Source: Nocardiopsis sp. FIRDI 009 (GTDB taxonomy: Bacteria; Actinomycetota; Actinomycetes; Streptosporangiales; Streptosporangiaceae). From it: 64,000 nt of DNA. The DNA is taken from NCBI RefSeq assembly GCF_003386285.1, contig NZ_QPNC01000024.1, positions 1 to 64,000 on the forward strand, given 5' to 3'. A program made the position numbers and the translations under genes. The notes under the pieces were generated by a model, which saw only the letters and a program-made list of their open reading frames with translations, did not search any database and was not told where the DNA came from. Positions 1 through 8,860 of this stretch are shown here, piece by piece (within the stretch, counting starts at the first letter, position 1; every line of letters starts with the position of its first letter).

Positions 1-1
1 C

Positions 2-76
2 GAACTGTTCACCGTCATCGCCCACCACACCCGACCCGGGCCGGTCCCACCACCCAGGAACGGAGCTGGCCGGTGA
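2..76 (+). CDS. C-terminal tail of an upstream reading frame (partial)
   Basis: An open frame enters from the left edge and ends at a TGA at 74-76, giving 24 visible codons (ELFTVIAHHTRPG and a proline-rich tail). The stop overlaps a possible GTG start at 73 in the GTGA arrangement typical of translational coupling. No family can be recognised from so short a tail, and the frame may not be a gene. Confidence 0.3.
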   Translation, partial: ELFTVIAHHTRPGPVPPPRNGAGR

Positions 77-222
77 TGGGTGGGGACGCGGTGCGGGACG
101 CGCCGCGACCGCTGACAGCCGGTGAGGTGGCGGACCCTGGTACGGGTCGCGGACACGACGGCGCACCGGCGGGCGCGCCAGGGCCGGGTGCCCGGCTCCC
201 GGACGGAGGGGAGCAGGCAGCC

Positions 223-384
223 ATGAACGAGGAGTGGGAGAACCGGCCGCTGACGGCCGAGGAGGAACGAGCCGTCGAGACCCAGGGCCGCTGGGTGGCG
301 ATGCGCATCGCCTGGGAGGAGGAACTCCGTTCCCGGGGCGAGCCGGTTCCGGACCCCTTCGACAACGTCGAGTGGGGCGACTGA
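223..384 (+). CDS. small acidic hypothetical protein (53 aa)
   Basis: A 53-residue protein beginning MNEEWENRPLTAEEE and ending DPFDNVEWGD. It is rich in Glu and Trp, with no membrane segment or signal peptide. The ATG at 223 has a strong ribosome site (GGAGGGGAG) nine bases upstream. An in-frame GTG at 73, also with a good GGAG, would add 50 low-complexity Gly/Ala/Pro residues and overlap the preceding frame by 4 bp, so the longer form (103 aa) cannot be excluded. A perfect hairpin follows the stop. The family is not recognised and no function is assigned. Confidence 0.5.
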   Translation: MNEEWENRPLTAEEERAVETQGRWVAMRIAWEEELRSRGEPVPDPFDNVEWGD

Positions 385-397
385 GCCGCCCACGAAG

Positions 398-439
398 CGG
401 TGGCCACCGTCCCGTATCCGGTCAGGACGGTGGCCACCG
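398..439. terminator. bidirectional hairpin terminator
   Basis: A perfect 15-bp inverted repeat (arms 398-412 and 425-439, 12-nt loop) lies between two convergent genes. It starts 14 bp after the small gene's stop and ends 35 bp before the lyase stop. There is no clear T-tract, as is common for GC-rich actinomycete terminators. Confidence 0.75.
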
Positions 440-473
440 GCTCACGTTCCCCGCTCGGGGAGACCACGACGCG

Positions 474-1991
474 TCAGATGTTGCCGGGACCGGCCCCCGA
501 CGCCACGATGGCCGGGACGTCCTCGGCCGGGTCGAGCGAGTACTCGTAGGGGACGGGATCGACGTCACCGCTGGTCTCCGGCTCCCCGGAACCACCCGCG
601 TACACGTTGTCCCGCGCCACCAGGCGACCGTCGTCGGAGGACCCGTAGCCCACGTGTGTGGGGTGCTCGACGTCGTCGAAGTAGTTGCCCTCGACCAGCA
701 CGCCCGCGTCCTGAGTGGAGGCCACGCCGTAGTCGTTGCCGACGTAGTAGTTGTTGAACACGTGCACGGTCTCGCCGAACCGCACGCGCGGGTGGCGGCT
801 GCGGGAGCCGTCGAAGAAGTTGTGGTGGTAGCTCACCCGCAGGTGGCCGATGTCCTCGGTGTGGCCGTCGGAGTGGCCGAGCAGCATCGTCTTGTGGTGG
901 TCGAAGAAGTGGTTCCACGACACCGTGACGAAGTCCGACTCGCGCTTGACGTCGACGGCCCCGTCGCCTCCGTTGGTGAAGCTGTTGTGGTCGATCCAGA
1001 CGTTGGTCGACCCCGACTGGACGTTGACGGCGTCGTCGTCCCAGTTCGCGAAGGCGATGTTGCGGATGATGACGTTGTCGACACCGCTGACGTTCAGTCC
1101 GCCGCCGATGATCTCGGCCCCGTCCAGACCGATGACGGTCGTGTCGGAGGGGACCTTGGTCATCCCGGACAGTTCGACGGAACCGCTGACCTGGATGATC
1201 CGGGGACCGTCGTGGTCGAGGGCGTCGCGGAGCTCTCCGCCGGAGGAGACGGTGACGGTGGGTCCGCCCTCACCTCCGGTGGTGCCGCCGTTCTCGCCCG
1301 CCCACCCGATCGGCTGGTCGGCGGCGGCCGGGGCCGCGGTGGGTTCGGTGCTCGGCGTCTCGTTCGGCTCCTGGGCCGGTTCCTCGGTCGCCTCCTCGAC
1401 GGGTTGGTCGACCGGATCCTCGGCGGGGTCGTCCGCCGTCGGACCCTCGTCCGACGGTTCCTCGGGCCGCTCGTCGGCGGGCTCCTCCGCCGGGGCGCCG
1501 GACCCCGCGCCGAGGTTGCAGGAGACGTCGGTGGGTTCGGCGTTCCCGTCCGGGAAGGACGCCTGGAAGCCGAACGCGGCCGTCGCCCCGTCCGCGAGGG
1601 TCCCGTTCCATCCGGCGTCGCCCACCCTGACCGACGAACCGTCCTGGAGGTGCTCGCCGTTCCAGGCGTTGCCGATCTCCTGCCCGTCGGGGAAGGTCCA
1701 CGTCACCGTCCAGCCCTCGGCCGTGGCGCCGGACGTGTTGGACACGGTGACCTCGCCGATGTAGCCGCCGTTCCACTCGTCGGTGACCCGGTAGTCGGCC
1801 TCGCAGTCGGTGGACGACGACGCGGCGGAGACGGGTTCGATCTGGTCGTCGTTGTCGGGAAGGAACATGAGGCCGATGGGGAGCGCTCCCACAACGGCCG
1901 TGGCACCCGCCGCGAGGACGAGGGCGCGGCGCCTCCCGCCTCGGGACCTGGCGCGCCTTCGGGGGTTCTGCTGCGTTGAATCGCTACTCAT
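474..1991 (-). CDS. secreted pectate lyase (PL1) with CBM2 cellulose-binding domain
   Basis: Predicted extracellular pectate lyase of 505 aa, which cleaves polygalacturonate by beta-elimination. Residues 10-57 form an Arg-rich signal sequence with a hydrophobic core. Residues about 60-160 match a family 2 carbohydrate-binding module, with Cys63 and Cys158 as the usual terminal disulfide pair and several exposed-type Trp residues. Residues 161-245 are an acidic Pro/Glu linker. The rest is a right-handed beta-helix domain with the PL1 patterns VSWNHFFDHHKTMLLG and RHPRVRFG, the latter holding the catalytic Arg near residue 400. The ATG at 1991 was chosen because it puts the signal sequence at the N-terminus; an AGGAG lies about 12 bases upstream. 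The frame is open farther upstream without signal-like sequence. The CBM2 suggests plant cell-wall targeting. Confidence 0.92.
   Translation of the reverse strand: MSSDSTQQNPRRRARSRGGRRRALVLAAGATAVVGALPIGLMFLPDNDDQIEPVSAASSSTDCEADYRVTDEWNGGYIGEVTVSNTSGATAEGWTVTWTFPDGQEIGNAWNGEHLQDGSSVRVGDAGWNGTLADGATAAFGFQASFPDGNAEPTDVSCNLGAGSGAPAEEPADERPEEPSDEGPTADDPAEDPVDQPVEEATEEPAQEPNETPSTEPTAAPAAADQPIGWAGENGGTTGGEGGPTVTVSSGGELRDALDHDGPRIIQVSGSVELSGMTKVPSDTTVIGLDGAEIIGGGLNVSGVDNVIIRNIAFANWDDDAVNVQSGSTNVWIDHNSFTNGGDGAVDVKRESDFVTVSWNHFFDHHKTMLLGHSDGHTEDIGHLRVSYHHNFFDGSRSRHPRVRFGETVHVFNNYYVGNDYGVASTQDAGVLVEGNYFDDVEHPTHVGYGSSDDGRLVARDNVYAGGSGEPETSGDVDPVPYEYSLDPAEDVPAIVASGAGPGNI
1878..1891. promoter_or_regulatory. 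CelR/CebR-like 14-bp palindrome inside the lyase gene
   Basis: GGGGAGCGCTCCCA differs at one position from TGGGAGCGCTCCCA, the site of the LacI-family cellulose-utilisation regulators CelR (Thermobifida) and CebR (Streptomyces). It lies about 100 bp inside the coding region, in the signal-peptide codons (about residues 34-38), not upstream. The sequence match is direct; the regulatory role is inferred and chance cannot be excluded. Confidence 0.4.
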
Positions 1992-2121
1992 GGGGGTCGT
2001 GCTCTCCTTGGAGGGGCTCGAAGAGTGGTCACCCGAAGCGTCACGGGGAGGCCGTCGTTCCGGTGTGGGGCCGGAGTGGGGTTTCGGGCCTATCGCACCC
2101 GTGGATCGAGTGACGCCGAAA

Positions 2122-2134
2122 ACGTGAATCACGT
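2122..2134. promoter_or_regulatory. short palindrome upstream of the lyase gene
   Basis: ACGTGAATCACGT is a palindrome around one central base, about 130 bp upstream of the lyase start in the gap between lyase and ATPase. It could be an operator for the lyase gene. No matching regulator gene is adjacent. Confidence 0.2.
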
Positions 2135-2243
2135 AGGGCGCGAAGGACGCTACGGGCCGTGGGGAACGGTGTCAACCACCCCTCCGCGGCGAAGGACCGT
2201 GGTCCCCGCGCCACCGGAAGACTTTCGATCACATGCCACCAGG

Positions 2244-4244
2244 TCAGTCCGCCGGGCGCAGCTCCACCCGCCGCAGGAGTTGGGCGTTGAGCGCCACGAT
2301 GATCGTGGACAGGCTCATCAGCACGGCGCCGACGGCGGGCGCCAGCACGAACCCGATCGGCGCGAGCACCCCGGCGGCCAGCGGCACGGCCACGACGTTG
2401 TACCCGGCCGCCCACACCAGGTTCTCCCGCATCTTCCGGTACCCGGCCTCCGACAACCGCCGGACCGACAGCACCCCGCGGGGATCGTCCGATGCCAGGA
2501 CCACCCCGGCGGACTCGATCGCCACGTCGGTACCGGCCCCGATCGCGATCCCCACGTCCGCCCTGGCCAGCGCGGGTGCGTCGTTCACCCCGTCGCCGAC
2601 CATCGCCACCAGGTGCCCCCGGCTCTGGAGGTCGCGCACCACGGCGTCCTTCTCGTCCGGCAGGACCTGGGCGAACACCTCGTCGAGCCCGAGCCGCTCC
2701 GCGACCGCGTCGGCGACGTTGCGGGCGTCGCCCGTCACCATCGCCACCCGCACCCCGGCCGCCCGCAGCTCCCGTACCGCCTCCTCCGACTCCGGCCGCA
2801 CCTCGTCGGCCAGCGCGACCGCGCCGACGACCCGGCCGTCGGCGACCACGTGCAGCACGGAGTCCCCCCGCTTCCGCCACGGCCGGGTCCGTTCCGCCAG
2901 CTCGTCGGGGACGGTCAGGTCCAGCTCGTCCAGGAGGGACGGGCCGCCGACGTGGACGGTGCTCCCCTCGACCTCGGCCCGGACACCGCGCCCGGTGAGG
3001 GAGCGGAAGTCCGTGGCGGAGGGGACGCCTGCCTCCTCCTGGGCGGCGCGGACGATCGCCCGCGCGAGCGGGTGCTCGGAGTCGGACTCGGCCGCCGCCG
3101 CCAGGGCCAGCACCCGGTCGGCGGACTCCCCCGCCACGGCCGCGGCGTCCCGCACGGCGTGCGTCCCGCTGGTGAGCGTGCCGGTCTTGTCGAACAGGAC
3201 GGTGTCCACCAGGCGGGTGCGCTCCAGGGCCAGGCGGTCCTTGACCAGGATGCCGTCGCGCGCGGACATGGCGGTCGAGATCGCGATGACCAGCGGGATC
3301 GCCAACCCCAGGGCGTGCGGGCAGGCGATGACCAGGACGGTGACGGTGCGCTCGACCGCCTCGTTCACCAGGCCGAGGACGACCCACACGGCCGCCGTGA
3401 GCACGGCCACCCCGAGCGCGAACCAGAACAGCAGGGCGGCGGCCCGATCGGCGAGCGTCTGCGCCCGTGAACGCGACGACTGCGCCTCACCGACCAGTCG
3501 CCGGATCCCGGCCAGGGTGGTGTCCTCGCCGACGGCGTCGACCCGGACGCGCACGGAGGTGTCGGTCGCGACGGTCCCGGCGACCACCCGGTCGCCCTCG
3601 GCGCGCGTGACGGTGCGGGACTCGCCGGTGATCATGGACTCGTCCACGGCGGCGGTGCCCTCGGTCACCGTCCCGTCGGCGGGCACCCGGCCGCCGGAGC
3701 GCACCAGGACGGTGTCCCCCTCGCGCAGGTCGGTGGTGGCCACCTCCTCGGTGCGGCCGTCGGCGTCGATCCGCTCGGCCCGGTCGGGCAGGAGCGCGGC
3801 CAGGGCCTCCAGCGCCCCGGACGCCTGCCCGAGCGCCCGCATCTCCAACCAGTGGCCGAGCAGCATGACCACGATGAGCAGGACGAGCTCCCACCAGAAG
3901 TCGAGCCCGCGCCCGACGACGCCCAGGGTGGCGAGCAGGCTGGACACGAAGGCGACGGTGATGGCCGTGGCGACCAGCGTCATCATGCCGGGCCTGCGGT
4001 CGCGGAGTTCGCCGACGACCCCGGAGAGGAACGGCCACCCGCCGTAGAGGTAGACGACGGTGCCGAGCACCGGGGCGACCCAGCCGAACCGGTCGGGCAC
4101 GTCGTAGCCGAACCAACCGGAGATCATGTGGCTGGTGAGCACCACGGGGAGACTGAGCAGCAGACTCCACCAGAAGCGGACCCGGAAGACCGCCGCGTGG
4201 TCCCCGTGTCCTCCGTGTCCCGACGCGTGTTCACCCGCTGACAT
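2244..4244 (-). CDS. heavy-metal P1B-type ATPase, CopB-like (CPH motif)
   Basis: Membrane ATPase of 666 aa predicted to export a transition metal, most likely copper or silver. The short N-terminus is His-rich (HASGHGGHGDH, residues 6-16), and no CxxC metal-binding domain is present. Visible motifs are TGES in the actuator domain (206-209), CPH in the sixth membrane helix (308-310), the phosphorylated Asp in DKTGT (352-356), HP (391-392) and MVGDGVND (548-555). CPH in place of CPC is typical of the CopB (P1B-3) subgroup. The ATG at 4244 has a GGGGAGG site five bases upstream; the frame stays open farther upstream but encodes no domain there. The insertion sequence upstream may affect its expression. 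No adjacent metalloregulator is seen. Confidence 0.92.
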   Translation of the reverse strand: MSAGEHASGHGGHGDHAAVFRVRFWWSLLLSLPVVLTSHMISGWFGYDVPDRFGWVAPVLGTVVYLYGGWPFLSGVVGELRDRRPGMMTLVATAITVAFVSSLLATLGVVGRGLDFWWELVLLIVVMLLGHWLEMRALGQASGALEALAALLPDRAERIDADGRTEEVATTDLREGDTVLVRSGGRVPADGTVTEGTAAVDESMITGESRTVTRAEGDRVVAGTVATDTSVRVRVDAVGEDTTLAGIRRLVGEAQSSRSRAQTLADRAAALLFWFALGVAVLTAAVWVVLGLVNEAVERTVTVLVIACPHALGLAIPLVIAISTAMSARDGILVKDRLALERTRLVDTVLFDKTGTLTSGTHAVRDAAAVAGESADRVLALAAAAESDSEHPLARAIVRAAQEEAGVPSATDFRSLTGRGVRAEVEGSTVHVGGPSLLDELDLTVPDELAERTRPWRKRGDSVLHVVADGRVVGAVALADEVRPESEEAVRELRAAGVRVAMVTGDARNVADAVAERLGLDEVFAQVLPDEKDAVVRDLQSRGHLVAMVGDGVNDAPALARADVGIAIGAGTDVAIESAGVVLASDDPRGVLSVRRLSEAGYRKMRENLVWAAGYNVVAVPLAAGVLAPIGFVLAPAVGAVLMSLSTIIVALNAQLLRRVELRPAD

Positions 4245-4353
4245 GTCGACCTCCCCGGGCCAACCTACGGAGAGGGCGCCGCCGGGCGGGGCTCCCACGC
4301 CGGGGCCGCCGTCAGGAGCCTCGGCTACTCCGGTCAAGGGGCCGATCGATACC

Positions 4354-5394
4354 CAGGGCCTTTGTGGTGCAGGTTCTCCTGGTCGAAACCCGTCTACCAG
4401 GGCTTTGCGCCGCCATCGGAGCCACCACGGCACCATCATGTGACCGCAACCAACATCGTCAGAACGGAAAAGGAACAGCACTACTCAACCGCAGAAGTCA
4501 TTCCTGCAGCGGTCGATGAACAAGCGGGCGATCGTCGTTGTCAAATCGAGAATCGGGCTCCCACTGAGCGCTTTTCATCCTGTCTCGCGGAGTTGAAGCA
4601 CGAGCACGGCTCGGGTGATCTCCTCGGACCGGTACGGGCAGCACCGCAACCGGCGCAGGACACCCCAGTTCTTGATCTGGGCGATCGCCCTCTCGCCGGT
4701 GTTGCGGAGCTTGACGTGGTCGGAGTTGGCGTCCTTCTTCCACTGCGGATTTCCTCGGCCCTTGAACGGGCAGAACACGACCTGCGACAAGCCCACGTAT
4801 CCCTTGTCGCCCGGTCCCAGCAGCCCGGCGGCGATGCGCTCGGCGATCCTCCACACCCGTGCGGCTCTGACATCGTGCACCGACCCCAGCAACGACCACG
4901 AGGGCCACCGGGGTTCACCGTCCGGTGCGGCCACCACCTGGACGTTCATGCCGTGCTGCTTGTGTTTGCCCGAGTAGAACGGGCGGTCAGCTCCCGCGCG
5001 GTCGCAGGCGATGAGGGTGCCGTCGACGATGACGTAGGCCCAGCCGTGACGTCGTGAGCGGCGTAGTCCCTGTTCCAGGGTGGGCGCCTGCTGGGCGAGC
5101 AGGACCGTGGTCTCGCGCACGCATGCGCCAGGCGGTCGTGGTACCCACCCCGAACCCTGCCGCGACCTGAGTGAACGGCTCCCCCGTGTACAGGTGGACC
5201 AGCACGAGCAGGACTTGCTGTGCCGGGTCCAGACGCCGCCACCGGAAAGGGGTGTCCTCGCGGTGGATGCGGATGGTGCGGGCGGCCAGGTTCGGGGTCC
5301 GGCGTGACAACGGCAGCGCGGCAGGACAGAACAGCATCAGAGCCCTTGGTGTGGCAGGTTTTCTTGGTCGTTAACCCACCTACCAGGGGCTTCT
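4354..5394 (-). mobile_element. IS5-family insertion sequence
   Basis: About 1 kb consisting of a DDE transposase on the minus strand flanked by two related imperfect palindromes (about 4354-4407 and 5339-5394). Both contain the words GCAGGTT, TGGTCG and CTACCAGGG and can be aligned in direct or inverted orientation, so the exact tips and target duplication cannot be fixed by eye. The 4408-4574 stretch between the left end and the transposase stop holds no gene. The element sits just upstream of the metal ATPase. Confidence 0.65.
4575..5337 (-). pseudogene. IS5-family transposase split over two frames
   Basis: The N-terminal frame (from 5337) carries a helix-turn-helix region ending in GVGTTTAWRM. 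The C-terminal frame (4575-5120) continues with RETTVLLAQ and a DDE_Tnp_4-type catalytic domain containing VIVDGT (first Asp), HDVRA (second Asp) and ERAIAQIKNW (Glu). Skipping one base near 5121 joins them into a protein of about 254 aa, the normal size for the family. Several IS5 groups use programmed frameshifting, so this is either a regulated active transposase or a one-base mutation. The two cannot be told apart from a single copy. Confidence 0.7.
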
Positions 5395-5460
5395 TGCTGT
5401 CAGGGGGGTTCCGCGCGGTCGGTACACGGCTGTGACCAGCAGTTTCAGGATGAAAAGGGC

Positions 5461-5961
5461 TTATTCATCAAAGGACGACAGGGATTCTTCACTCAGGTCC
5501 GACAGCGGCTTCAGTATCCTGCACTTCTCCGGAGTCTTTCGCGGGATAGAGTACTCCCCGACCTCAATCGACCCAGAGGGGCTGAGATTGACCACGCTCC
5601 CTCTCCTGTAGATCAGCAACAATGGCTCGAAGGGATTCGCGAACTCGGGCATTTCATCGCCCCGGTCCAGCAAAGCAGCAAAATGCAGAGACCACTCTAT
5701 CGTCTTGAACGTGTAGTATGTACCCCCTTCCGGCAGCGAGTTGACCACATCTCGAACCTTCGCCTCGGGCGCACGAAAACTTGGATCAACAGACTCGGCG
5801 ATATCATAAAATGGCCAACCGGACTCCCTGTACTCTGAAGCCCAAAGTGCAGCCCTCCTCAGATATTCTTGAAAAAGGCGCACCTGGGATTTCCTCGAAT
5901 CGGCCGAGGAATCCCACATAATCTCCTTCGCCCAGTTGCAAAAGTTCTCGAACTCACTCAT
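5461..5961 (-). CDS. probable immunity protein for the upstream toxin
   Basis: A soluble 166-aa protein with no signal peptide or membrane segment, beginning MSEFENFCNWAKEIM. Its start overlaps the toxin stop by 4 bp (ATGA), so the two are translationally coupled. Its base composition is clearly more AT-rich than the surrounding genes and matches the 3' end of the toxin gene, as expected for an exchanged toxin-tip/immunity cassette. The sequence family is not recognised. The immunity role is inferred from position, size and composition only. Confidence 0.65.
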   Translation of the reverse strand: MSEFENFCNWAKEIMWDSSADSRKSQVRLFQEYLRRAALWASEYRESGWPFYDIAESVDPSFRAPEAKVRDVVNSLPEGGTYYTFKTIEWSLHFAALLDRGDEMPEFANPFEPLLLIYRRGSVVNLSPSGSIEVGEYSIPRKTPEKCRILKPLSDLSEESLSSFDE

Positions 5962-8492
5962 TTTCTATACCCCTCAAAGATGGCCAAAGCAACCTCTTCC
6001 GCGTTTGTCAGGTCCTCATTAAGAGCAATGTCGGGCTCATTCCACCGCCCTCGGTAATGCCCGAAGGGATCCGCCTTCCCTTCGGACCGAGAAACATCGT
6101 GGGCTCCATAGTACTCTGAGTTGGGCCTGTAGACGACCTCTTCATAGACATCGTCCCACTCCCAATTTGATGGGTGCGAGGAATTGTACGGCATGCCCCA
6201 CTCCATGAGCTTGCTCTCAATAGCTTCGTGCTCGATCCACCTTCTGAAGAATTCTTTCTCAGAATCTGGAACCTTCCCCTGTGTTGCCTGCTCCCACCAG
6301 TTCGCAATGTGACCCATCGGAGTGAATCTACCCCGACTGACCTCATTTGCCCCGACGGCAACATCATGGTCCCTCAAAAAGATGTGCTCTTTAATGCGAT
6401 TCACTACACCCCGATCGACACCTGTGAGTTCGGAAATGGCTTCAACATCACCGGTGGCCTCCCTGATTCGCTCATAAGCCTTAGCGTGTTCAACGCTATC
6501 AGGGATTTCGATGTATGCCACACCGTCTTCGTCAAACCATCTTCCGGAAGCATCTGTACTACCAAACTCAACAAGATCACCCCACTTGTCCTTGACCATG
6601 GCAGGCTCAACCGTATTCGGATCAGGCCCGTCCGGTGATCCTGGTTTATCCCCAGTAACCGTGCCGTCTGTTTCGGTTATAGATTGCGGCTCTGGCGAGG
6701 GCGGTTCCCCGGACGAGAGGGCCTCGCCCTCATCCGGGGAAGGGGCGCGGTCATCATCATCGTGGCCGTCATCATCGCCGCCACTCCCGGTGCGATCCCT
6801 GGGAGGCTGGTCGCCACCGCCGTCGCTGCCACCGTCGATGGTGGATTCTGGACGTCCAGTCTTCTCATGAGGACCGTCACCAGTCTCCTGACCGTCCCTG
6901 AGTTCCTCTGTCCGCTCCTCCCGCTCAGGCCGACCCTCCCCATCAGAGCGGGGCCAGGTGTCCTCGTCGTCAGACCGGTTCGGGGGTGTACCGCCGTTCT
7001 GGGGCGGGGACCCCTCATCCGATCGCGGGGTGGTCGGGTTCGGTGTGATCGACGTTCCATCCCCACCCGTCGACGTCGAGCCGTTCGGGTTCGGGGACGG
7101 CGCGTCCGGTCGGGGATCGGGGGCGGGCCGGAACTTCTCCGGGTCCAGCAGAGAATCCCGTGCCCCCTCCATCTCACCGTCGAACCGCTCACTGGTCGAG
7201 CTTCCCCCAGCCTCGAAGTCCGACTGCTCCCTGACCGGTTCGCCCCAGGAGTGTCCACCAGACGTGGACGGACCGTTCCTGTCGTGGCCGGAGAAGAAGC
7301 CGTCCCGACCTGTGGGGACATCGACCTCGATGCTGGCCACGGCCCCCAGACCCGACACGGTCTTGATGAGCTTGAGCGGAAGCCCACCGGTGAGCATCAC
7401 CGTGTTGAAGACTGTCGTGGCCTGGTGGTACTCCGGGTCCTCCTCACGCCGAGACCATGCGGTGAAACCCTCCCGGAACTCCGCACCGGTGTTCTGGATG
7501 TTGTCAGTCCACCGATCCCAGGAGGCGCCCCAGCAGGGTTCGTCCCGCCTGCTCCAGTCGAACAGCCACCCCTCCTCGTCATGGATCCCCACCAGGGCGG
7601 CCGCATTCATCCCCGCGTCCCCGAGATTGACCCCGGCGTTACGCACCTGGCCCCACGGAGTGAGCGTCCACCCCCGGTCAGGGCTCCACACACCCACGGT
7701 CGTCGCCAGCCCCACTCCGGTACCCCACAGGCCGTCGACCATGAAGACGTCCCAGGCGGCCTGACCGGTACTGTCCTCAAAGGTCATGAGGGAGGGGTGG
7801 AACTCGGTTCCCGCCCAGGCCGTGGCGTCGTCGAGCAGGGCCTCGGGGCTGGGAACGGTGATGTCACCGGCGTCCGGAGGCAGCCCGTACTCGACGATCT
7901 CCGGCCCGTGCGTCGTGCCGGGCGCAGCGTAGAGGGTTCCTCCGCACAGCGCGGCGATCGTGTTGGCGCACGTGATCTCCGCCTCGTTGAACGTCTCCCA
8001 GGCGGTGTTGACCTCGGACTTGAGCCGGATGTTCTCCTGGATCGCCAGGGAATCCGTCTCCTCGTCGTTGGTCAGCCACCACCACTTCCTGTCACTGTGC
8101 CGGTTGACGAAGCTCTGCGCCTGCATCCTGAGGTTGTTCAGGGACCGCCGGGCGGTCTTGGCGGCCTCGGCCAGGTCCTCCAGCGCACCCGCGACGGTGT
8201 CCAGGTCAGCCTGGAGGTCCTCGCCCCGGGTCACCATCGGGTTCATCTTGGCGAAGAGCTCCTCGCTCTCCGGCGCCTCGTAGTGGGCCTGCAGCCCCCG
8301 CCACGTGGAGCGCATGTCCTCGGCCTCACCCGCGAGGTTCTCTCCGCCGGTGCGCAGCTTCTCGGCGGCGAAGTTGAGTGACCAGGTGTCGGTCAGGGGA
8401 TAGGGGATGGCTTCCGGATCGATGAGGGTGAAGGGGTTGGGGTCTACCCCGTCCTGGGGGGTGGTGGGCTCGAAGCCTCCGGACGTGGTCAC
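5958..8492 (-). CDS. large T7SS-type polymorphic toxin
   Basis: 844 aa. Residues about 30-130 form a helical ESX/WXG-like region of the kind that directs actinomycete toxins to the type VII secretion system. A middle region (about 220-400) contains Gly-rich hydrophobic stretches. A long low-complexity Pro/Gly/Asp/Ser linker (about 430-650) follows. The AT-rich C-terminal module has a conserved-looking core (RIKEHIFLRDHDV, RRWIEHEAIESKLMEWGM) resembling unclassified C-terminal domains of secreted polymorphic toxins; its His/Glu residues could be catalytic but the activity is unknown. It overlaps by 4 bp both the preceding WXG-like gene and the following immunity gene. Delivery to a competing cell is inferred, not shown. 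Confidence 0.75.
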   Translation of the reverse strand: MTTSGGFEPTTPQDGVDPNPFTLIDPEAIPYPLTDTWSLNFAAEKLRTGGENLAGEAEDMRSTWRGLQAHYEAPESEELFAKMNPMVTRGEDLQADLDTVAGALEDLAEAAKTARRSLNNLRMQAQSFVNRHSDRKWWWLTNDEETDSLAIQENIRLKSEVNTAWETFNEAEITCANTIAALCGGTLYAAPGTTHGPEIVEYGLPPDAGDITVPSPEALLDDATAWAGTEFHPSLMTFEDSTGQAAWDVFMVDGLWGTGVGLATTVGVWSPDRGWTLTPWGQVRNAGVNLGDAGMNAAALVGIHDEEGWLFDWSRRDEPCWGASWDRWTDNIQNTGAEFREGFTAWSRREEDPEYHQATTVFNTVMLTGGLPLKLIKTVSGLGAVASIEVDVPTGRDGFFSGHDRNGPSTSGGHSWGEPVREQSDFEAGGSSTSERFDGEMEGARDSLLDPEKFRPAPDPRPDAPSPNPNGSTSTGGDGTSITPNPTTPRSDEGSPPQNGGTPPNRSDDEDTWPRSDGEGRPEREERTEELRDGQETGDGPHEKTGRPESTIDGGSDGGGDQPPRDRTGSGGDDDGHDDDDRAPSPDEGEALSSGEPPSPEPQSITETDGTVTGDKPGSPDGPDPNTVEPAMVKDKWGDLVEFGSTDASGRWFDEDGVAYIEIPDSVEHAKAYERIREATGDVEAISELTGVDRGVVNRIKEHIFLRDHDVAVGANEVSRGRFTPMGHIANWWEQATQGKVPDSEKEFFRRWIEHEAIESKLMEWGMPYNSSHPSNWEWDDVYEEVVYRPNSEYYGAHDVSRSEGKADPFGHYRGRWNEPDIALNEDLTNAEEVALAIFEGYRK

Positions 8493-8860
8493 ACCGGGCC
8501 TCCCATGCGGGCGGGTCCGTCCTCACCCAGATCGAGGTTGGCGCCGGTCCCGGCCCGTTGCTGTGCCGTGAGCGCCATCTCCTCCTGACCGTCCTGATAG
8601 GCGAGGGTGGCTTCGTTGGCTCCCACGACACAGGACAGGCCGCGGGTGAGCATCGCGTCCGTCTCGCTGGTGAAGTGACCGAGGAAGCTGGACAGGGCCT
8701 CCTCCACCGGAGGACTCTTGGCGTTGGTCAGCGCCATCTCGATCCCGTCCGACGTGGAATCGATGGTCGAGGTGAAACCGCCACCGTCCAGACCCAGTTG
8801 GTCGCTCACATCGTTCAGGAGGAGCGCCACCTCGTAGACGTTGATGTTCCACCGGCTCAT
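8489..8860 (-). CDS. WXG100-like protein, DUF6507-like
   Basis: A 123-aa helical protein with no signal peptide, beginning MSRWNIN. Its helices, the GANEATLAYQDGQEEMA segment and the ending ARMGGPV resemble DUF6507 proteins, small ESX-associated partners in actinomycetes; this assignment is from memory of the family. It overlaps both neighbours by 4 bp (ATGA), placing it in a tightly coupled operon with the toxin. It is likely a secretion partner or chaperone of the toxin. Confidence 0.6.
   Translation of the reverse strand: MSRWNINVYEVALLLNDVSDQLGLDGGGFTSTIDSTSDGIEMALTNAKSPPVEEALSSFLGHFTSETDAMLTRGLSCVVGANEATLAYQDGQEEMALTAQQRAGTGANLDLGEDGPARMGGPV

Noticed and set aside
474..1979. Long plus-strand frame opposite the pectate lyase
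   Set aside because: It lacks a ribosome site and family features; the lyase on the minus strand has clear motifs.
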